A stretch of DNA of 64,000 nucleotides from Acanthosepion lycidas (Eukaryota; Mollusca; Cephalopoda; Sepiida; Sepiidae): the NCBI GenBank assembly GCA_963932145.1, contig CAWVQA010000099.1, positions 372,001 to 436,000 of the forward strand, in the 5' to 3' direction. Shown here one piece after another: positions 50,442 through 62,894 of the stretch (position 1 is its first letter; every line of letters starts with the position of its first letter). Made by a program: the position numbers and the translations under genes. The notes under the pieces were generated by a model that saw nothing but the letters and a program-made list of their open reading frames with translations, did not search any database and had not been told where the DNA came from.

Positions 50442-52047
50442 TTAGATTAGGTCTTTCCCTGTCCATAATGCTAAATTAAGGAAGTAAAATAGAAATAGTA
50501 ATGGGAAACAGAAGAGAAATGTACAGTGATCACCCATTTTGTGCCCACAAACTTTTTCATGGAAATCCCAGTCATATGAGTCGAGTCCATGCATGCTATG
50601 ATCACGGTATGAATTTGATGGCAAAATATTTTTTTGCAGATCTTAGATTAGGTCTTTCCCTGTCCATAATGCTAAATTGAGGAAGTAAAATAGAAATAGT
50701 AATGGGAAACAGAGGAGAAATGTACAGTGATTACCCATTTTGTGCCCACAATCTTTTTCATGGAAATCCCAGTCATATGAGACAAGTCCATGCATGCTAC
50801 GATCACGGTATGAATTTGAAGGCAAAATATTTTTTTGCAGATCTTAGATTAGGTCTTTCCCTGTCCATAATGCTAAATTGAGGAAGTAAAATAGAAATAG
50901 TAATGGGAAACAGAAGAGAAATGTACAGTGATCACGCATTTTGTGCCCACAATCTTTTTCATGGAAATCCCAGTCATATGAGACGAGTCCAGGCATGCTA
51001 CGATCACGGTATGAATTTGAAGGTAAAATATTTTTTTGCAGATCTTAGATTAGGTCTTTCCCTGTCCATAATGCTAAATTGAGGAAGTAAAATAGAAATA
51101 GTAATGGGAAACAGAAGAGAAATGTACAGTGATCACGCATTTTGTGCCCACAATCTTTTTCATGGAAATCCCAGTCATATGAGTCGAGTCCAGGCATGCT
51201 ACGATCACGGTATGAATTTGAAGGCAAATTTTTTTTTTGCAGATCTTAGATTAGGTCTTTCCCTGTCCATAATGCTAAATTGAGGAAGTAAAATAGAAAT
51301 AGTAATGGGAAACAGAAGAGAAATGTACAGTGATCACCCATTTTGTGCCCACAATCTTTTTCATGGAAATCCCAATCATATGAGTCGTGTCCATGCATGC
51401 TACGATCACGGTATGAATTTGAAGGCAAAATATTTTTTGCAGATCTTAGATTAGTTCTTTCCCTGTCCATAATGCTAAATTAAGGAAGTAAAATAGAAAT
51501 AGTAATGGGAAACAGAAGAGAAATGTACAGTGATCACCCATTTTGTGACCACAAACTTTTTCATGGAAATCCCAGTCATATGAGTCGAGTCCATGCATGC
51601 TATGATCACGGTATGAATTTGATGGCAAAATATTTTTTTGCAGATCTTAGATTAGGACTTTCCCTGTCCATAATGCTAAATTGAGGAAGTAAAATAGAAA
51701 TAGTAATGGGAAACAGAGGAGAAATGTACAGTGATCACCCATTTTGTGCCCACAATCTTTTTCATGGAAATCCCAGTCATATGAGACAAGTCCATGCATG
51801 CTACGATCACGGTATGAATTTGAAGGCAAAATATTTTTTTGCAGATCTTAGATTAGGTCTTTCCTGTCCATAATGCTAAATTGAGGAAGTAAAATAGAAA
51901 TAGTAATGGGAAACAGAAGAGAAATGTACAGTGATCACGCATTTTGGGCCCACAATCTTTTTCATGGAAATCCCAGTCATATGAGACGAGTCCAGGCATG
52001 CTACGATCACGGTATGAATTTGAAGGTAAAATATTTTTTTGCAGATC
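50442..52047 (+). repeat. HOR B5, right block copies
   Basis: Units C-D-E-A-B-C-D-E at 50442, 50643, 50844, 51045, 51246, 51446, 51647 and 51848. C units are 1,004 bp apart. B (51246) has the T6 tract and AGTCGTGTCC as in the left block. The 51848 unit lost one C (TTTCCTGTCC). The unit at 51045 has a local change to GCAAATTTTTTTTTTGC. Only this single-to-double copy remains, against about five B copies in the left block. Confidence 0.9.
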
Positions 52048-55000
52048 TTAGATTAGGTCTTTCCCTGTCCATAATGCTAAATTGAGGAAGTAAAATAGAA
52101 ATAGTAATGGGAAACAGAAGAGAAATGTACAGTGATCACGCATTTTGTGCCCACAATCTTTTTCATGGAAATCCCAGTCATATGAGTCGAGTCCAGGCAT
52201 GCTACGATCACGGTATGAATTTGAAGGCAAAATATTTTTTTGCAGATCTTAGATTAGGTCTTTCCCTGTCCATAATGCTAAATTGAGGAAGTAAAAGAGA
52301 AATACTAATGGGAAATAGAAGAGAAATGTACAGTGATCACCCATTTTGTGCCCACAATCTTTTTCATGGAAATCCCAGTCATATGAGTCGAGTCCATGCA
52401 TGCTACGATCACGGTATGAATTTGAAGGCAAAATATTTTTTTGCTGATCTTAGATTAGGTCTTTCCCTGTCCATAATGCTAAATTGAGAAAAGTAAAATA
52501 GAAATAGTAATGGGAAACAGAAGAGAAATGTACAGTGATCACGCATTTTCTGCCCACAATCTTTTTCATGGAAATCCCAATCATATGAGACGAGTCCAGG
52601 CATGCTACGATCACGGTATGAATTTGAAGGCAAAATATTTTTTTGCAGATCTTAGATTAGATCTTTCCCTGTCCATAATGCTAAATTAAGGAAGTAAAAT
52701 AGAAATAGTAATGGGAAACAGAAGAGAAATATACAGTGATCACACATTTTCTGCCCACAATCTTTTTCATGGAAATCCCCGTCATATGAGACGAGTCCAT
52801 GCATGCTACGATCACGGTATGAATTTGAAGGCAAAATATTTTTTTGCAGATCTCAGATTAGGTCTTTCCCTGTCCATAATGCTAAATTGAGGAAGTAAAA
52901 TAGAAATAGTAATGGGAAAAAGAAGAGATATGTACAGTGATCACACATTTTCTGCCCACAATCTTTTTCATGGAAATCCCCGTCATATGAGACGAGTCCA
53001 GGCATGCTACGATCACGGTATGAATTTGAAGGGAAAATATTTTTTTGCAGATCTTAGATTAGGTCTTCCCCTGTCCATAATGCTAAATGGAGGAAGTAAA
53101 ATAGAAATAGTAATAGGAAACAGAAGAGAAATGTACAGTGATCACCCATTTTGTGCCCACAAACTTTTTCATGGAAATCCCAGTCATATGAGTCGAGTCC
53201 AGGCATGCTACGATCACGGTATGAATTTGAAGGGAAAATATTTTTTTGCAGATCTTAGATTAGGTCTTCCCCTGTCCATAATGCTAAATGGAGGAAGTAA
53301 AATAGAAATAGTAATAGGAAACAGAAGAGAAATGTACAGTGATCACCCATTTTGTGCCCACAAACTTTTTCATGGAAATCCCAGTCATATGAGTCGAGTC
53401 CATGCATGCTACGATCACGGTATGAATTTGATGGCAAAATATTTTTTTGCAGATCTTAGATTAGTTCTTTCCCTGTCCATAATGCTAAATTGAGGAAGTA
53501 AAATAGAAATAGTAATGGGAAATAGAAGAGAAATGTACAGTGATCACGCATTTTGTGCCCACAATCTTTTTCATGGAAATCCCAGTCATATGAGTCGAGT
53601 CCAGGCATGTTAAGATCACGGTATGAATTTGAAGGCAAAATATTTTTTTGCAGATCTTAGATTAGGTCTTTCCCTGTCCATAATGCTAAATTGAGGAAGT
53701 AAAATAGAAATACTAATGGGAAATAGAAGAGAAATGTACAGTGATCCCCCATTTTGTGCCCACAATATTTTTCATGGAAATCCCAGTCGTATGAGTCAAT
53801 TCCATGCATGCTACGATCACGGTATGAATTTGAAGACAAAATATTTTTTTGCTGATCTTAGATTAGGTCTTTCCCTGTCCATAATGCTAAATTGAGGAAG
53901 TCAAATAGAAATAGTAATGGGAAACAGAAGAGAAATGTACAGTGATCACCCATTTTGTGCCCACAATCTTCTTCATGGAAATCCCAGTCATATGAGTCGA
54001 GTCCATGCATGCTGCGATCACGGTATGAATTTGAAGGCATAATATTTTTTTGCAGATCTTAGATTAGGTCTTTCCCTGTTCATAATGCTAAATTGAGGAA
54101 GTAAAATAGAAATAGTAATGGGAAACCGAAGAGAAATTTACAGTGATCACACATTTTCTGCCCACAATCTTTTTCATGGAAATCCCAGTCATATGAGACG
54201 ATTCCATGCATGCTACGATCACGGTATGAATTTGAAGGCAAAATATTTTTTTGCAGATCTTAGATTAGGTCTTTCCCTGTCCATAATGCTAAATTGAGGA
54301 AGTAAAATAGAAATAGTAATGGGAAACAGAAGAGAAATGTACAGTGATCACGCATTTTGTGCACACAATCTTTTTCATGGAAATCCCAGTCATATGAGTC
54401 GAGTCCAGACATGCTACGATCACGATATGAATTTGAAGGCAAAATATTTTTTTACAGATCTTAGATTAGGTCTTTCCCTGTCCATAATGCTAAATTGAGG
54501 AAGTAAAATAGAAATACTAATGGGAAACAGAACAGAAATGTACAGTGATCACACATTTTCTGCCCAAAATTTTTTTCATGGAAATCCCAGTCATATGAGT
54601 CGAGTCCATGCATGCTACGATCACGGTATGAATTTGAAGGCAAATTATATTTTTGCAGATCTTAGATTAGGTCTTTCCCTGTCCATAATGCTAAATTGAG
54701 GAAGTAAAATAGAAATAGTAATGGGAAACAGAAGAGAAATTTATAGTGATCACACATTTTCTGCCCACAATCTTTTTCATGGAAATCCCAGTCATATGAG
54801 ACGAGTCCATGCATGCTACGATGACGGTATGAATTTGAAGGCAAAATATTTTTTTGCAGATCTTAGATTAGGTCTTCCCCTGTTCATAATGCTAAATTGA
54901 GGAAGTAAAATAGAAATAGTAATGGGAAACAGAAGAGAAATGCACAGTGATCACCCATTTTGTGCCCACAATCTTTGTCATGGAAATCCCAGTCATATGA

Positions 55001-55063
55001 GTCGAGTCCAGGCATGCTACGATCACGGTATGAATTTGAATGCAAAATATTTTTTTGCAGATC
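52048..55063 (+). repeat. Transition domain, right copy
   Basis: Fifteen units. AAATATACAG with CCCCGTCATATG (52652) matches 12257. At 53054 and 53255 two near-identical units carry GGTCTTCCCCTG, AATGGAGG and AATAGGAAAC, a local duplication. ATGTTAAGATC (53456) and CAATATTTTT with ATACTAATG (53657) match 12659 and 12860. The last unit (54863) ends GAATGCAAAA exactly as 14870 does, directly before the CCTAATGC class C unit in both blocks. Because the TGA of the plus frame is lost in two successive units, an open frame of 193 codons runs across 52912-53493; I do not regard it as a gene. Confidence 0.84.
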
Positions 55064-55666
55064 TTAGATTAGGTCTTTCCCTGTCCCTAATGCTAAATTG
55101 AGGAAGCAAAATAGAAATAGTAATGGAAAACAGAACAGAAATGTACAGTGATCACACATTTTCTGCCCACAATCTTTTTCATGGAAATCCCAGTCATATG
55201 AGACGAGTCCATGCATGCTACGATCACGGTATGAATTTGAAGGCAAAATATTTTTTTGCAGATCTTAGATTAGGTCTTTCCCTGTCCATAATGCTAAATT
55301 GAGGAAGTAAAATAGAAATAGTAATGGGAAACAGAAGAGAAATGTACAGTGATCACCCATTTTGTGCCCACAATCTTTTTCATGGAAATCCCAGTCATAT
55401 GAGACGAGTCCATGCATGCTACGATCACGGTATGAATTTGAAGGCAAAATATTTTTTTGCAGATCTTAGATTAGGTCTTTCCCTGTCCATAATGCTAAAT
55501 TGAGGAAGTAAAATAGAAATAGTAATGGGAAACAGAAGAGAAATGTACAGTGATCAACCATTTTGTGCCCACAATCTATTTCATGGAAATCCCAGTCATA
55601 TGAGTCGAGTCCATGCATGCTACGATCACGGTATGAATTTGAAGGCAAAATATTTTTTTGCAGATC

Positions 55667-56269
55667 TTAGATTAGGTCTTTCCCTGTCCATAATGCTAAA
55701 TTGAGGAAGTAAAATAGAAATAGTAATGGGAAACAGAAGAGAAATGTACAGTGATCACCCATTTTGTGCCCACAATCTTTTTCATGGAAATCCTAGTCAT
55801 ATGAGTCTAGTCCATGCATGCTACGATCACGGTATGAATTTGAAGGCAAAATATTTTTTTGCAGATCTTAGATTAGGTCTTTCCCTGTCCATAATGTTAA
55901 ATTCAGAAAGTAAAATATAAATATAAATAGGAAACAGAAGAGAAATGTACAGTGATCACCCATTTTGTGCCCACAATCTTTTTCATGGTAATCCCAGTCA
56001 TATGAGTCGAGTCTATGCATGCTACGATCACGGTATGAATTTGAAGGCAAAATATTTTTTTGCAGATCTTAGATTAGGTCTTTCCCTTTCCATAATGTTA
56101 AATTCAGGAAGTAAAATAGAAATAGTAATGGGAAACAGAAGAGAAATGTACAGTGATCAACCATTTTGTGCCCACAATCTATTTCATGGAAATCCCAGTC
56201 ATATGAATCGAGTCCATGCATGCTACGATCACGGTATGAATTTGAAGGCAAAATATTTTTTTGCAGATC
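55667..56269 (+). repeat. HOR F3 trimer, copy 3 (603 bp)
   Basis: AATCCTAGTC unit (55667, with GAGTCTAGTCC), ATAAATATAAATAGG/GGTAATCCC unit (55868), and CCCTTTCC with GATCAACC/CTATTTC unit (56069). Same order as 14066-14668 and 17080-17682. Confidence 0.9.
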
Positions 56270-56872
56270 TTAGATTAGGTCTTTCCCTGTCCATAATGCT
56301 AAATTGAGGAAGTAAAATAGAAATAGTAATGGGAAACAGAAGAGAAATGTACAGTGATCACCCAATTTGTGCCCACAATCTTTTTCATGGAAATCCTAGT
56401 CATATGAGTCGAGTCCATGCATGCTACGATCACGGTATGAATTTGAAGGCAAAATATTTTTTTGAAGATCTTAGATTAGGTCTTTCCCTGTCCATAATGT
56501 TAAATTCAGTAAGTAAAATATAAATATAAATAGGAAACAGAAGAGAAATGTACAGTGATCACCCATTTTGTGCCCACAATCTTTTTCATGGTAATCCCAG
56601 TCATATGAGTCGAGTCTATGCATGCTACGATCACGGTATGAATTTGAAGGCAAAATATTTTTTTGCAGATCTTAGATTAGGTCTTTCCCTTTCCATAATG
56701 TTAAATTCAGGAAGTAAAATAGAAATAGTAATAGGAAACAGAAGAGAAATGTACAGTGATCACACATTTTGTGCCCACAATCTTTTTCATGGAAATCCCA
56801 GTCATATGAGTCGAGTCCAGGCATGCTACGATCACGGTATGAATTTGAAGGCAAAATATTTTTTTGCAGATC
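56270..56872 (+). repeat. HOR F3 trimer, copy 4, third unit converted (603 bp)
   Basis: Adjoins copy 3. The first two units match the trimer. The third (56672) keeps the CCCTTTCC start but has ATCACACATTTTGTG and CCAGGCATGC in place of GATCAACC and CTATTTC, so its right part came from another monomer type. Confidence 0.87.
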
Positions 56873-57475
56873 TTAGATTAGGTCTTTCCCTGTCCATAAT
56901 GCTAAATTGAGGAAGTAAAATAGAAATAGTAATGGGAAGCAGAAGAGAAATGTACAGTGATCACGAATTTTGTGCCTACAATCTTTTTCATGGAAATCCC
57001 AGTCCTATGAGTCGAGTCCAGGCATGCTACGATCACGGTATGAATTTGAAGGCAAAATATTTTTTTGCAGATCTTAGATTAGGTCTTTCCCTGACCATAA
57101 TGCTAAATTGAGGAAGTAAAATAGAAATAGTAATGGGAAACAGAAGAGAAATGTACAGTGATCACCCGTTTTCTGCCCACAATCTTTTTCATGGAAATCC
57201 CAGTCATATGAGTCGAGTCCAGGCATGCTACGATCACGGTATGAATTTGAAGGCAAAATATTTTTTTGCAGATCTTAGATTAGATCTTTCCCTGTCCATA
57301 ATGCTAAATTGAGGAAGTAAAATAGAAATAGTAATGGGAAACAGAAGAGAAATGTACAGTGATCACGCATTTTGTGCCCACAATCTTTTTCATGGAAATC
57401 CCAGTCATATGAGTCGAGTCCAGTCATGCTACGATCACGGTATGAATTTGAAGGCAAAATATTTTTTTGCAGATC

Positions 57476-59281
57476 TTAGATTAGGTCTTTCCCTGTCCAT
57501 AATTCTAAATTGAGGAAGGAAAATAGAAATAGTAATGGGAAAGAGAAGAGAAATGTACAGTGATCACACATTTTCTGCCCACAATCTTTTTCATAGAAAT
57601 CCCAGTCATATGAGACGAGTCCATGCATGCTACGATCATGGTATGAATTTGAAGGCAAAATATTTTTTTGCAGATCTTAGATTAGGTCTTTCCCTGTCCA
57701 TAATGCTAAATTCAGGAAGTAAAATAGAAATAGTAATGGGAAACAGAAGAGAAATGTACAGTGATCACCCATTTTGTGCCCACAATCATTTTCATCAAAT
57801 CCCAGTCATATGAGTCGAGTCCATGCATGATACGATCACGGTATGATTTTGAAGGCAAAATATTTTTTTGCAGATCTTAGATTAGGTCTTTCCCTGTCCA
57901 TAATGCTAAATTGAGGAAGTAAGATAGAAATAGTAATGAGAAACAGAAGAGAAATGTTCAGTGATCACCCTTTTTGTGCCCACAATCTTTTTCATAGAAA
58001 TCCCAGTCATATGAGTCGAGTCCATGCATGCAACGATCACGGTATGATTTTGAAGGCAAAATATTTTTTTGCAGATCTTAGATTAGGTCTTTCCCTGTCC
58101 ATAATGCTAAATTGAGGAAGTAAGATAGAAATAGTAATGAGAAACAGAAGAGAAATGTTCAGTGATCACCCTTTTTGTGCCCACAATCTTTTTCATAGAA
58201 ATCCCAGTCATATGAGTCGAGTCCATGCATGCTACGATCACGGTATGAATTTGAAGGCAAAATTATTTTTTGCAGATCTTAGATTAAGTCTTTCCCTGTA
58301 CATAATGCTAAATTGAGGAAGTAAAATAGAAATAGTAATGGGAAACAGAAGAGAAATGTACAGTGATCACCCATTTTGTGCCCACTATCTTTTTCATGGA
58401 AATCCCAGTCATATGAGTCGAGTCCATGCATGCTACGATCATGGTATGAATTTGAAGGCAAAATATTTTTTTGCAGATCTGAGATTAGGTCTTTCCCTGT
58501 CCATAATGCTAAATTGAGGAAGTAAAATAGAAATAGTAATGGGAAACAGAAGAGAAATGTACAGTGATCACGCATTTTGTGCCCACAATCTTTTTCATGG
58601 ATATCCCAGTCATATGAGTCGAGTCCAGGCATGCTACGATCACGGTATGAATTTGAAGGCAAAATATTTTTTTGCAGATCTTAGATTAGGTCTTTCCCTG
58701 TCCATAATGCTAAATTCAGGATGTAAAATAGAAAAATAATGGGAAACAGAAGAGAAATGTACAGTGATCAGCCATTTTGTGCCCACAATCTTTTTCATGG
58801 AAATCCCAGTCATATGAGTCGAGTCCATGCATGCTACGATCACGGTATGAATTTGAAGGCAAAATATTTTTTTGCTGACTTAGATTAGGTCTTTTCCTGT
58901 CCATAATGCTAAATTGAGGAAGTAAAATAGAAATAGTAATGGGAAACAGAAGAGAAATGTACAGTGATCACCCATTTTGTGCCCACAATCTTTTTCATGG
59001 AAATCCCAGTCATATGAGTCGAGTCCATGCATGCTACGATCACGGTATGAATTTGAAGGCAAATTATTTTTTTGCATATCTCAGATTAGGTCTTTCCCTG
59101 TGAATAATGCTAAATTCAGGAAGTAAAATAGAAATAGTAATGGGAAACAGAAGAGAAATGTACAGTGATCACGCATTTTGTGCCCACAATCTTTTTCATG
59201 GAAATCCCAGTCATATGAGTCGAGTCCAGTCATGCTACGATCACGGTATGAATTTGAAGGCAAAATATTTTTTTGCAGATC
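57476..59281 (+). repeat. HOR E, nine-monomer copy (1,806 bp)
   Basis: Units: class C with AAAGAGAAG (57476); TTTTCATCAAATCC, 200 bp (57677); two AAGATAG/AATGAG/ATGTTCAGTG units (57877, 58078); TGTACATAATG with CCCACTATC (58279); GGATATCCC (58480); AGAAAAATAATGG with GATCAGCC, 199 bp (58681); TTTTCCTG with TGCATATCTC at its end (58880); TGTGAATAATG with CCAGTCATGC (59081). It lacks the GTCAAATGAG/CATACTACG unit present in the next two copies. Confidence 0.9.
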
Positions 59282-60887
59282 TTAGATTAGGTCTTTCCCT
59301 GTCCATAATGCTAAATTGAGGAAGTAAAATAGAAATAGTAATGGGAAAGAGAAGAGAAATGTACAGTGATCACACATTTTCTGCCCACAATCTTTTTCAT
59401 AGAAATCCCAGTCATATGAGACGAGTCCATGCATGCTACGATCATGGTATGAATTTGAAGGCAAAATATTTTTTTGCAGATCTTAGATTAGGTCTTTCCC
59501 TGTCCATAATGCTAAATTCAGGAAGTAAAATAGAAATAGTAATGGGAAACAGAAGAGAAATGTACAGTGATCACCCATTTTGTGCCCACAATCATTTTCA
59601 TCAAATCCCTGTCATATGAGTCGAGTCCATGCATGATACGATCACGGTATGATTTTGAAGGCAAAATATTTTTTTGCAGATCTTAGATTAGGTCTTTCCC
59701 TGTCCATAATGCTAAATTGAGGAAGTAAGATAGAAATAGTAATGAGAAACAGAAGAGAAAAGTTCAGTGATCACCCTTTTTGTGCCCACAATCTTTTTCA
59801 TAGAAATCCCAGTCATATGAGTCGAGTCCATGCATGCAACGATCACGGTATGATTTTGAAGGCAAAATATTTTTTTGCAGATCTTAGATTAGGTCTTTCC
59901 CTGTCCATAATGCTAAATTGAGGAAGTAAGATAGAAATAGTAATGAGAAACAGAAGAGAAATGTTCAGTGATCACCCTTTTTGTGCCCACAATCTTTTTC
60001 ATAGAAATCCCAGTCATATGAGTCGAGTCTATGCATGCTACGATCACGGTATGAATTTGAAGGCAAAATATTTTTTTGCAGATCTTAGATTAGGTCTTTC
60101 CCTGTTCATAATGCTAAATTCAGGAAGTAAAATAGAAATAGTAATGGGAAACAGAAGAGAAATGTACAGTGATCACCCATTTTGTGCCCACAATCTTTTT
60201 TATGGAAATCCCAGTCAAATGAGTCGAGTCCATGCATACTACGATCATGGTATGAATTTGAAGGCAAAATAATTTTTTGCAGATCTTAGATTAGGTCTTT
60301 CCCTGTACATAATGCTAAATTGAGGAAGTAAAATAGAAATAGTAATGGGAAACAGAAGAGAAATGTACAGTGATCACCCATTTTGTGCCCACTATCTTTT
60401 TCATGGAAATCCCAGTCATATGAGTCGAGTCCATGCATGCTACGATCACGGTATGAATTTGAAGGCAAAATATTTTTTTGCTGACTTAGATTAGGTCTTT
60501 TCCTGTCCATAATGCTAAATTGAGGAAGTAAAATAGAAATAGTAATGGGAAACAGAAGAGAAATGTACAGTGATCACCCATTTTGTGCCCACAATCTTTT
60601 TCATGGAAATCCCAGTCATATGAGTCGAGTCCATGCATGCTACGATCACGGTATGAATTTGAAGGCAAATTATTTTTTTGCATATCTCAGATTAGGTCTT
60701 TCCCTGTGAATAATGCTAAATTCAGGAAGTAAAATAGAAATAGTAATGGGAAACAGAAGAGAAATGTAAAGTGATCACGCATTTTGTGCCCACAATCTTT
60801 TTCATGGAAATCCCAGTCATATGAGTCGAGTCCAGTCATGCTACGATCACGGTATGAATTTGAAGGCAAAATATTTTTTTGCAGATC
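59282..60887 (+). repeat. HOR E, eight-monomer copy (1,606 bp)
   Basis: Same order as the ten-monomer copy, but the 60286 unit starts as the TGTACATAATG/CCCACTATC unit and ends TGCTGACTTAG, the end of the AGAAAAATAATGG unit, so two monomers are absent. The 60687 unit has ATGTAAAGTG. CATCAAATCCCTGTC (59483) and GAAAAGTTCAG (59683) are shared with 61089 and 61289, showing that this copy and the next share recent ancestry. Confidence 0.91.
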
Positions 60888-62894
60888 TTAGATTAGGTCT
60901 TTCCCTGTCCATAATGCTAAATTGAGGAAGTAAAATAGAAATAGTAATGGGAAAGAGAAGAGAAATGTACAGTGATCACACATTTTCTGCCCACAATCTT
61001 TTTCATAGAAATCCCAGTCATATGAGACGAGTCCATGCATGCTACGATCATGGTATGAATTTGAAGGCAAAATATTTTTTTGCAGATCTTAGATTAGGTC
61101 TTTCCCTGTCCATAATGCTAAATTCAGGAAGTAAAATAGAAATAGTAATGGGAAACAGAAGAGAAATGTACAGTGATCACCCATTTTGTGCCCACAATCA
61201 TTTTCATCAAATCCCTGTCATATGAGTCGAGTCCATGCATGATACGATCACGGTATGATTTTGAAGGCAAAATATTTTTTTGCAGATCTTAGATTAGGTC
61301 TTTCCCTGTCCATAATGCTAAATTGAGGAAGTAAGATAGAAATAGTAATGAGAAACAGAAGAGAAAAGTTCAGTGATCACCCTTTTTGTGCCCACAATCT
61401 TTTTCATAGAAATCCCAGTCATATGAGTCGAGTCCATGCATGCAACGATCACGGTATGATTTTGAAGGCAAAATATTTTTTTGCAGATCTTAGATTAGGT
61501 CTTTCCCTGTCCATAATGCTAAATTGAGGAAGTAAGATAGAAATAGTAATGAGAAACAGAAGAGAAATGTTCAGTGATCACCCTTTTTGTGCCCACAATC
61601 TTTTTCATAGAAATCCCAGTCATATGAGTCGAGTCTATGCATGCTACGATCACGGTATGAATTTGAAGGCAAAATATTTTTTTGCAGATCTTAGATTAGG
61701 TCTTTCCCTGTTCATAATGCTAAATTCAGGAAGTAAAATAGAAATAGTAATGGGAAACAGAAGAGAAATGTACAGTGATCACCCATTTTGTGCCCACAAT
61801 CTTTTTTATGGAAATCCCAGTCAAATGAGTCGAGTCCATGCATACTACGATCATGGTATGAATTTGAAGGCAAAATAATTTTTTGCAGATCTTAGATTAG
61901 GTCTTTCCCTGTACATAATGCTAAATTGAGGAAGTAAAATAGAAATAGTAATGGGAAACAGAAGAGAAATGTACAGTGATCACCCATTTTGTGCCCACTA
62001 TCTTTTTCATGGAAATCCCAGTCATATGAGTCGAGTCCATGCATGCTACGATCATGGTATGAATTTGAAGGCAAAATATTTTTTTGCAGATCTGAGATTA
62101 GGTCTTTCCCTGTCCATAATGCTAAATTGAGGAAGTAAAATAGAAATAGTAATGGGAAACAGAAGAGAAATGTACAGTGATCACGCATTTTGTGCCCACA
62201 ATCTTTTTCATGGATATCCCAGTCATATGAGTCGAGTCCAGGCATGCTACGATCACGGTATGAATTTGAAGGCAAAATATTTTTTTGCAGATCTTAGATT
62301 AGGTCTTTCCCTGTCCATAATGCTAAATTCAGGAAGTAAAATAGAAAAATAATGGGAAACAGAAGAGAAATGTACAGTGATCAGCCATTTTGTGCCCACA
62401 ATCTTTTTCATGGAAATCCCAGTCATATGAGTCGAGTCCATGCATGCTACGATCACGGTATGAATTTGAAGGCAAAATATTTTTTTGCTGACTTAGATTA
62501 GGTCTTTTCCTGTCCATAATGCTAAATTGAGGAAGTAAAATAGAAATAGTAATGGGAAACAGAAGAGAAATGTACAGTGATCACCCATTTTGTGCCCACA
62601 ATCTTTTTCATGGAAATCCCAGTCATATGAGTCGAGTCCATGCATGCTACGATCACGGTATGAATTTGAAGGCAAATTATTTTTTTGCATATCTCAGATT
62701 AGGTTTTTCCCTGTGAATAATGCTAAATTCAGGAAGTAAAATAGAAATAGTAATGGGAAACAGAAGAGAAATGTACAGTGATCACGCATTTTGTGCCCAC
62801 AATCTTTTTCATGGAAATCCCAGTCATATGAGTCGAGTCCAGTCATGCTACGATCACGGTATGAATTTGAAGGCAAAATATTTTTTTGCAGATC
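60888..62894 (+). repeat. HOR E, ten-monomer copy (2,007 bp)
   Basis: The fullest form: units at 60888, 61089, 61289, 61490, 61691, 61892, 62093, 62294 (199 bp), 62493 and 62694. Units 60888-61891 match 59282-60285, and 61892-62894 match 58279-59281, apart from a few bases such as TTAGGTTTTTCCC at 62694. The three right-hand E copies thus differ mainly by presence or absence of whole monomers. Confidence 0.91.

Larger units (their letters stand above)
55064..57475 (+). repeat. F3 domain, right copy
   Basis: The unit at 55064 (CCTAATGC, GAAGCAAAAT, GGAAAACAGAACAG) matches 15071, and 55265 and 55466 match 15271 and 15472. Two F3 trimers follow (55667-56269 and 56270-56872). The 56873 unit has GGGAAGCAG and ATCACGAATT. 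The 57074 unit has CCCGTTTTCTG as at 18487. The last unit (57275) starts TTAGATTAGATC (as 18688) but ends CCAGTCATGC (as 23307) and leads into the E repeats. Confidence 0.87.

Noticed and set aside
52912-53493. Open frame of 193 codons on the plus strand (also 18948-19478, 176 codons, and many of 60-127 codons on the minus strand)
   Set aside because: These are read-throughs of the satellite monomer where its one stop per 67 codons has mutated. The frame repeats itself every 67 residues, starts and ends vary from unit to unit, frameshifts are common and no family is recognisable. Not called as genes.
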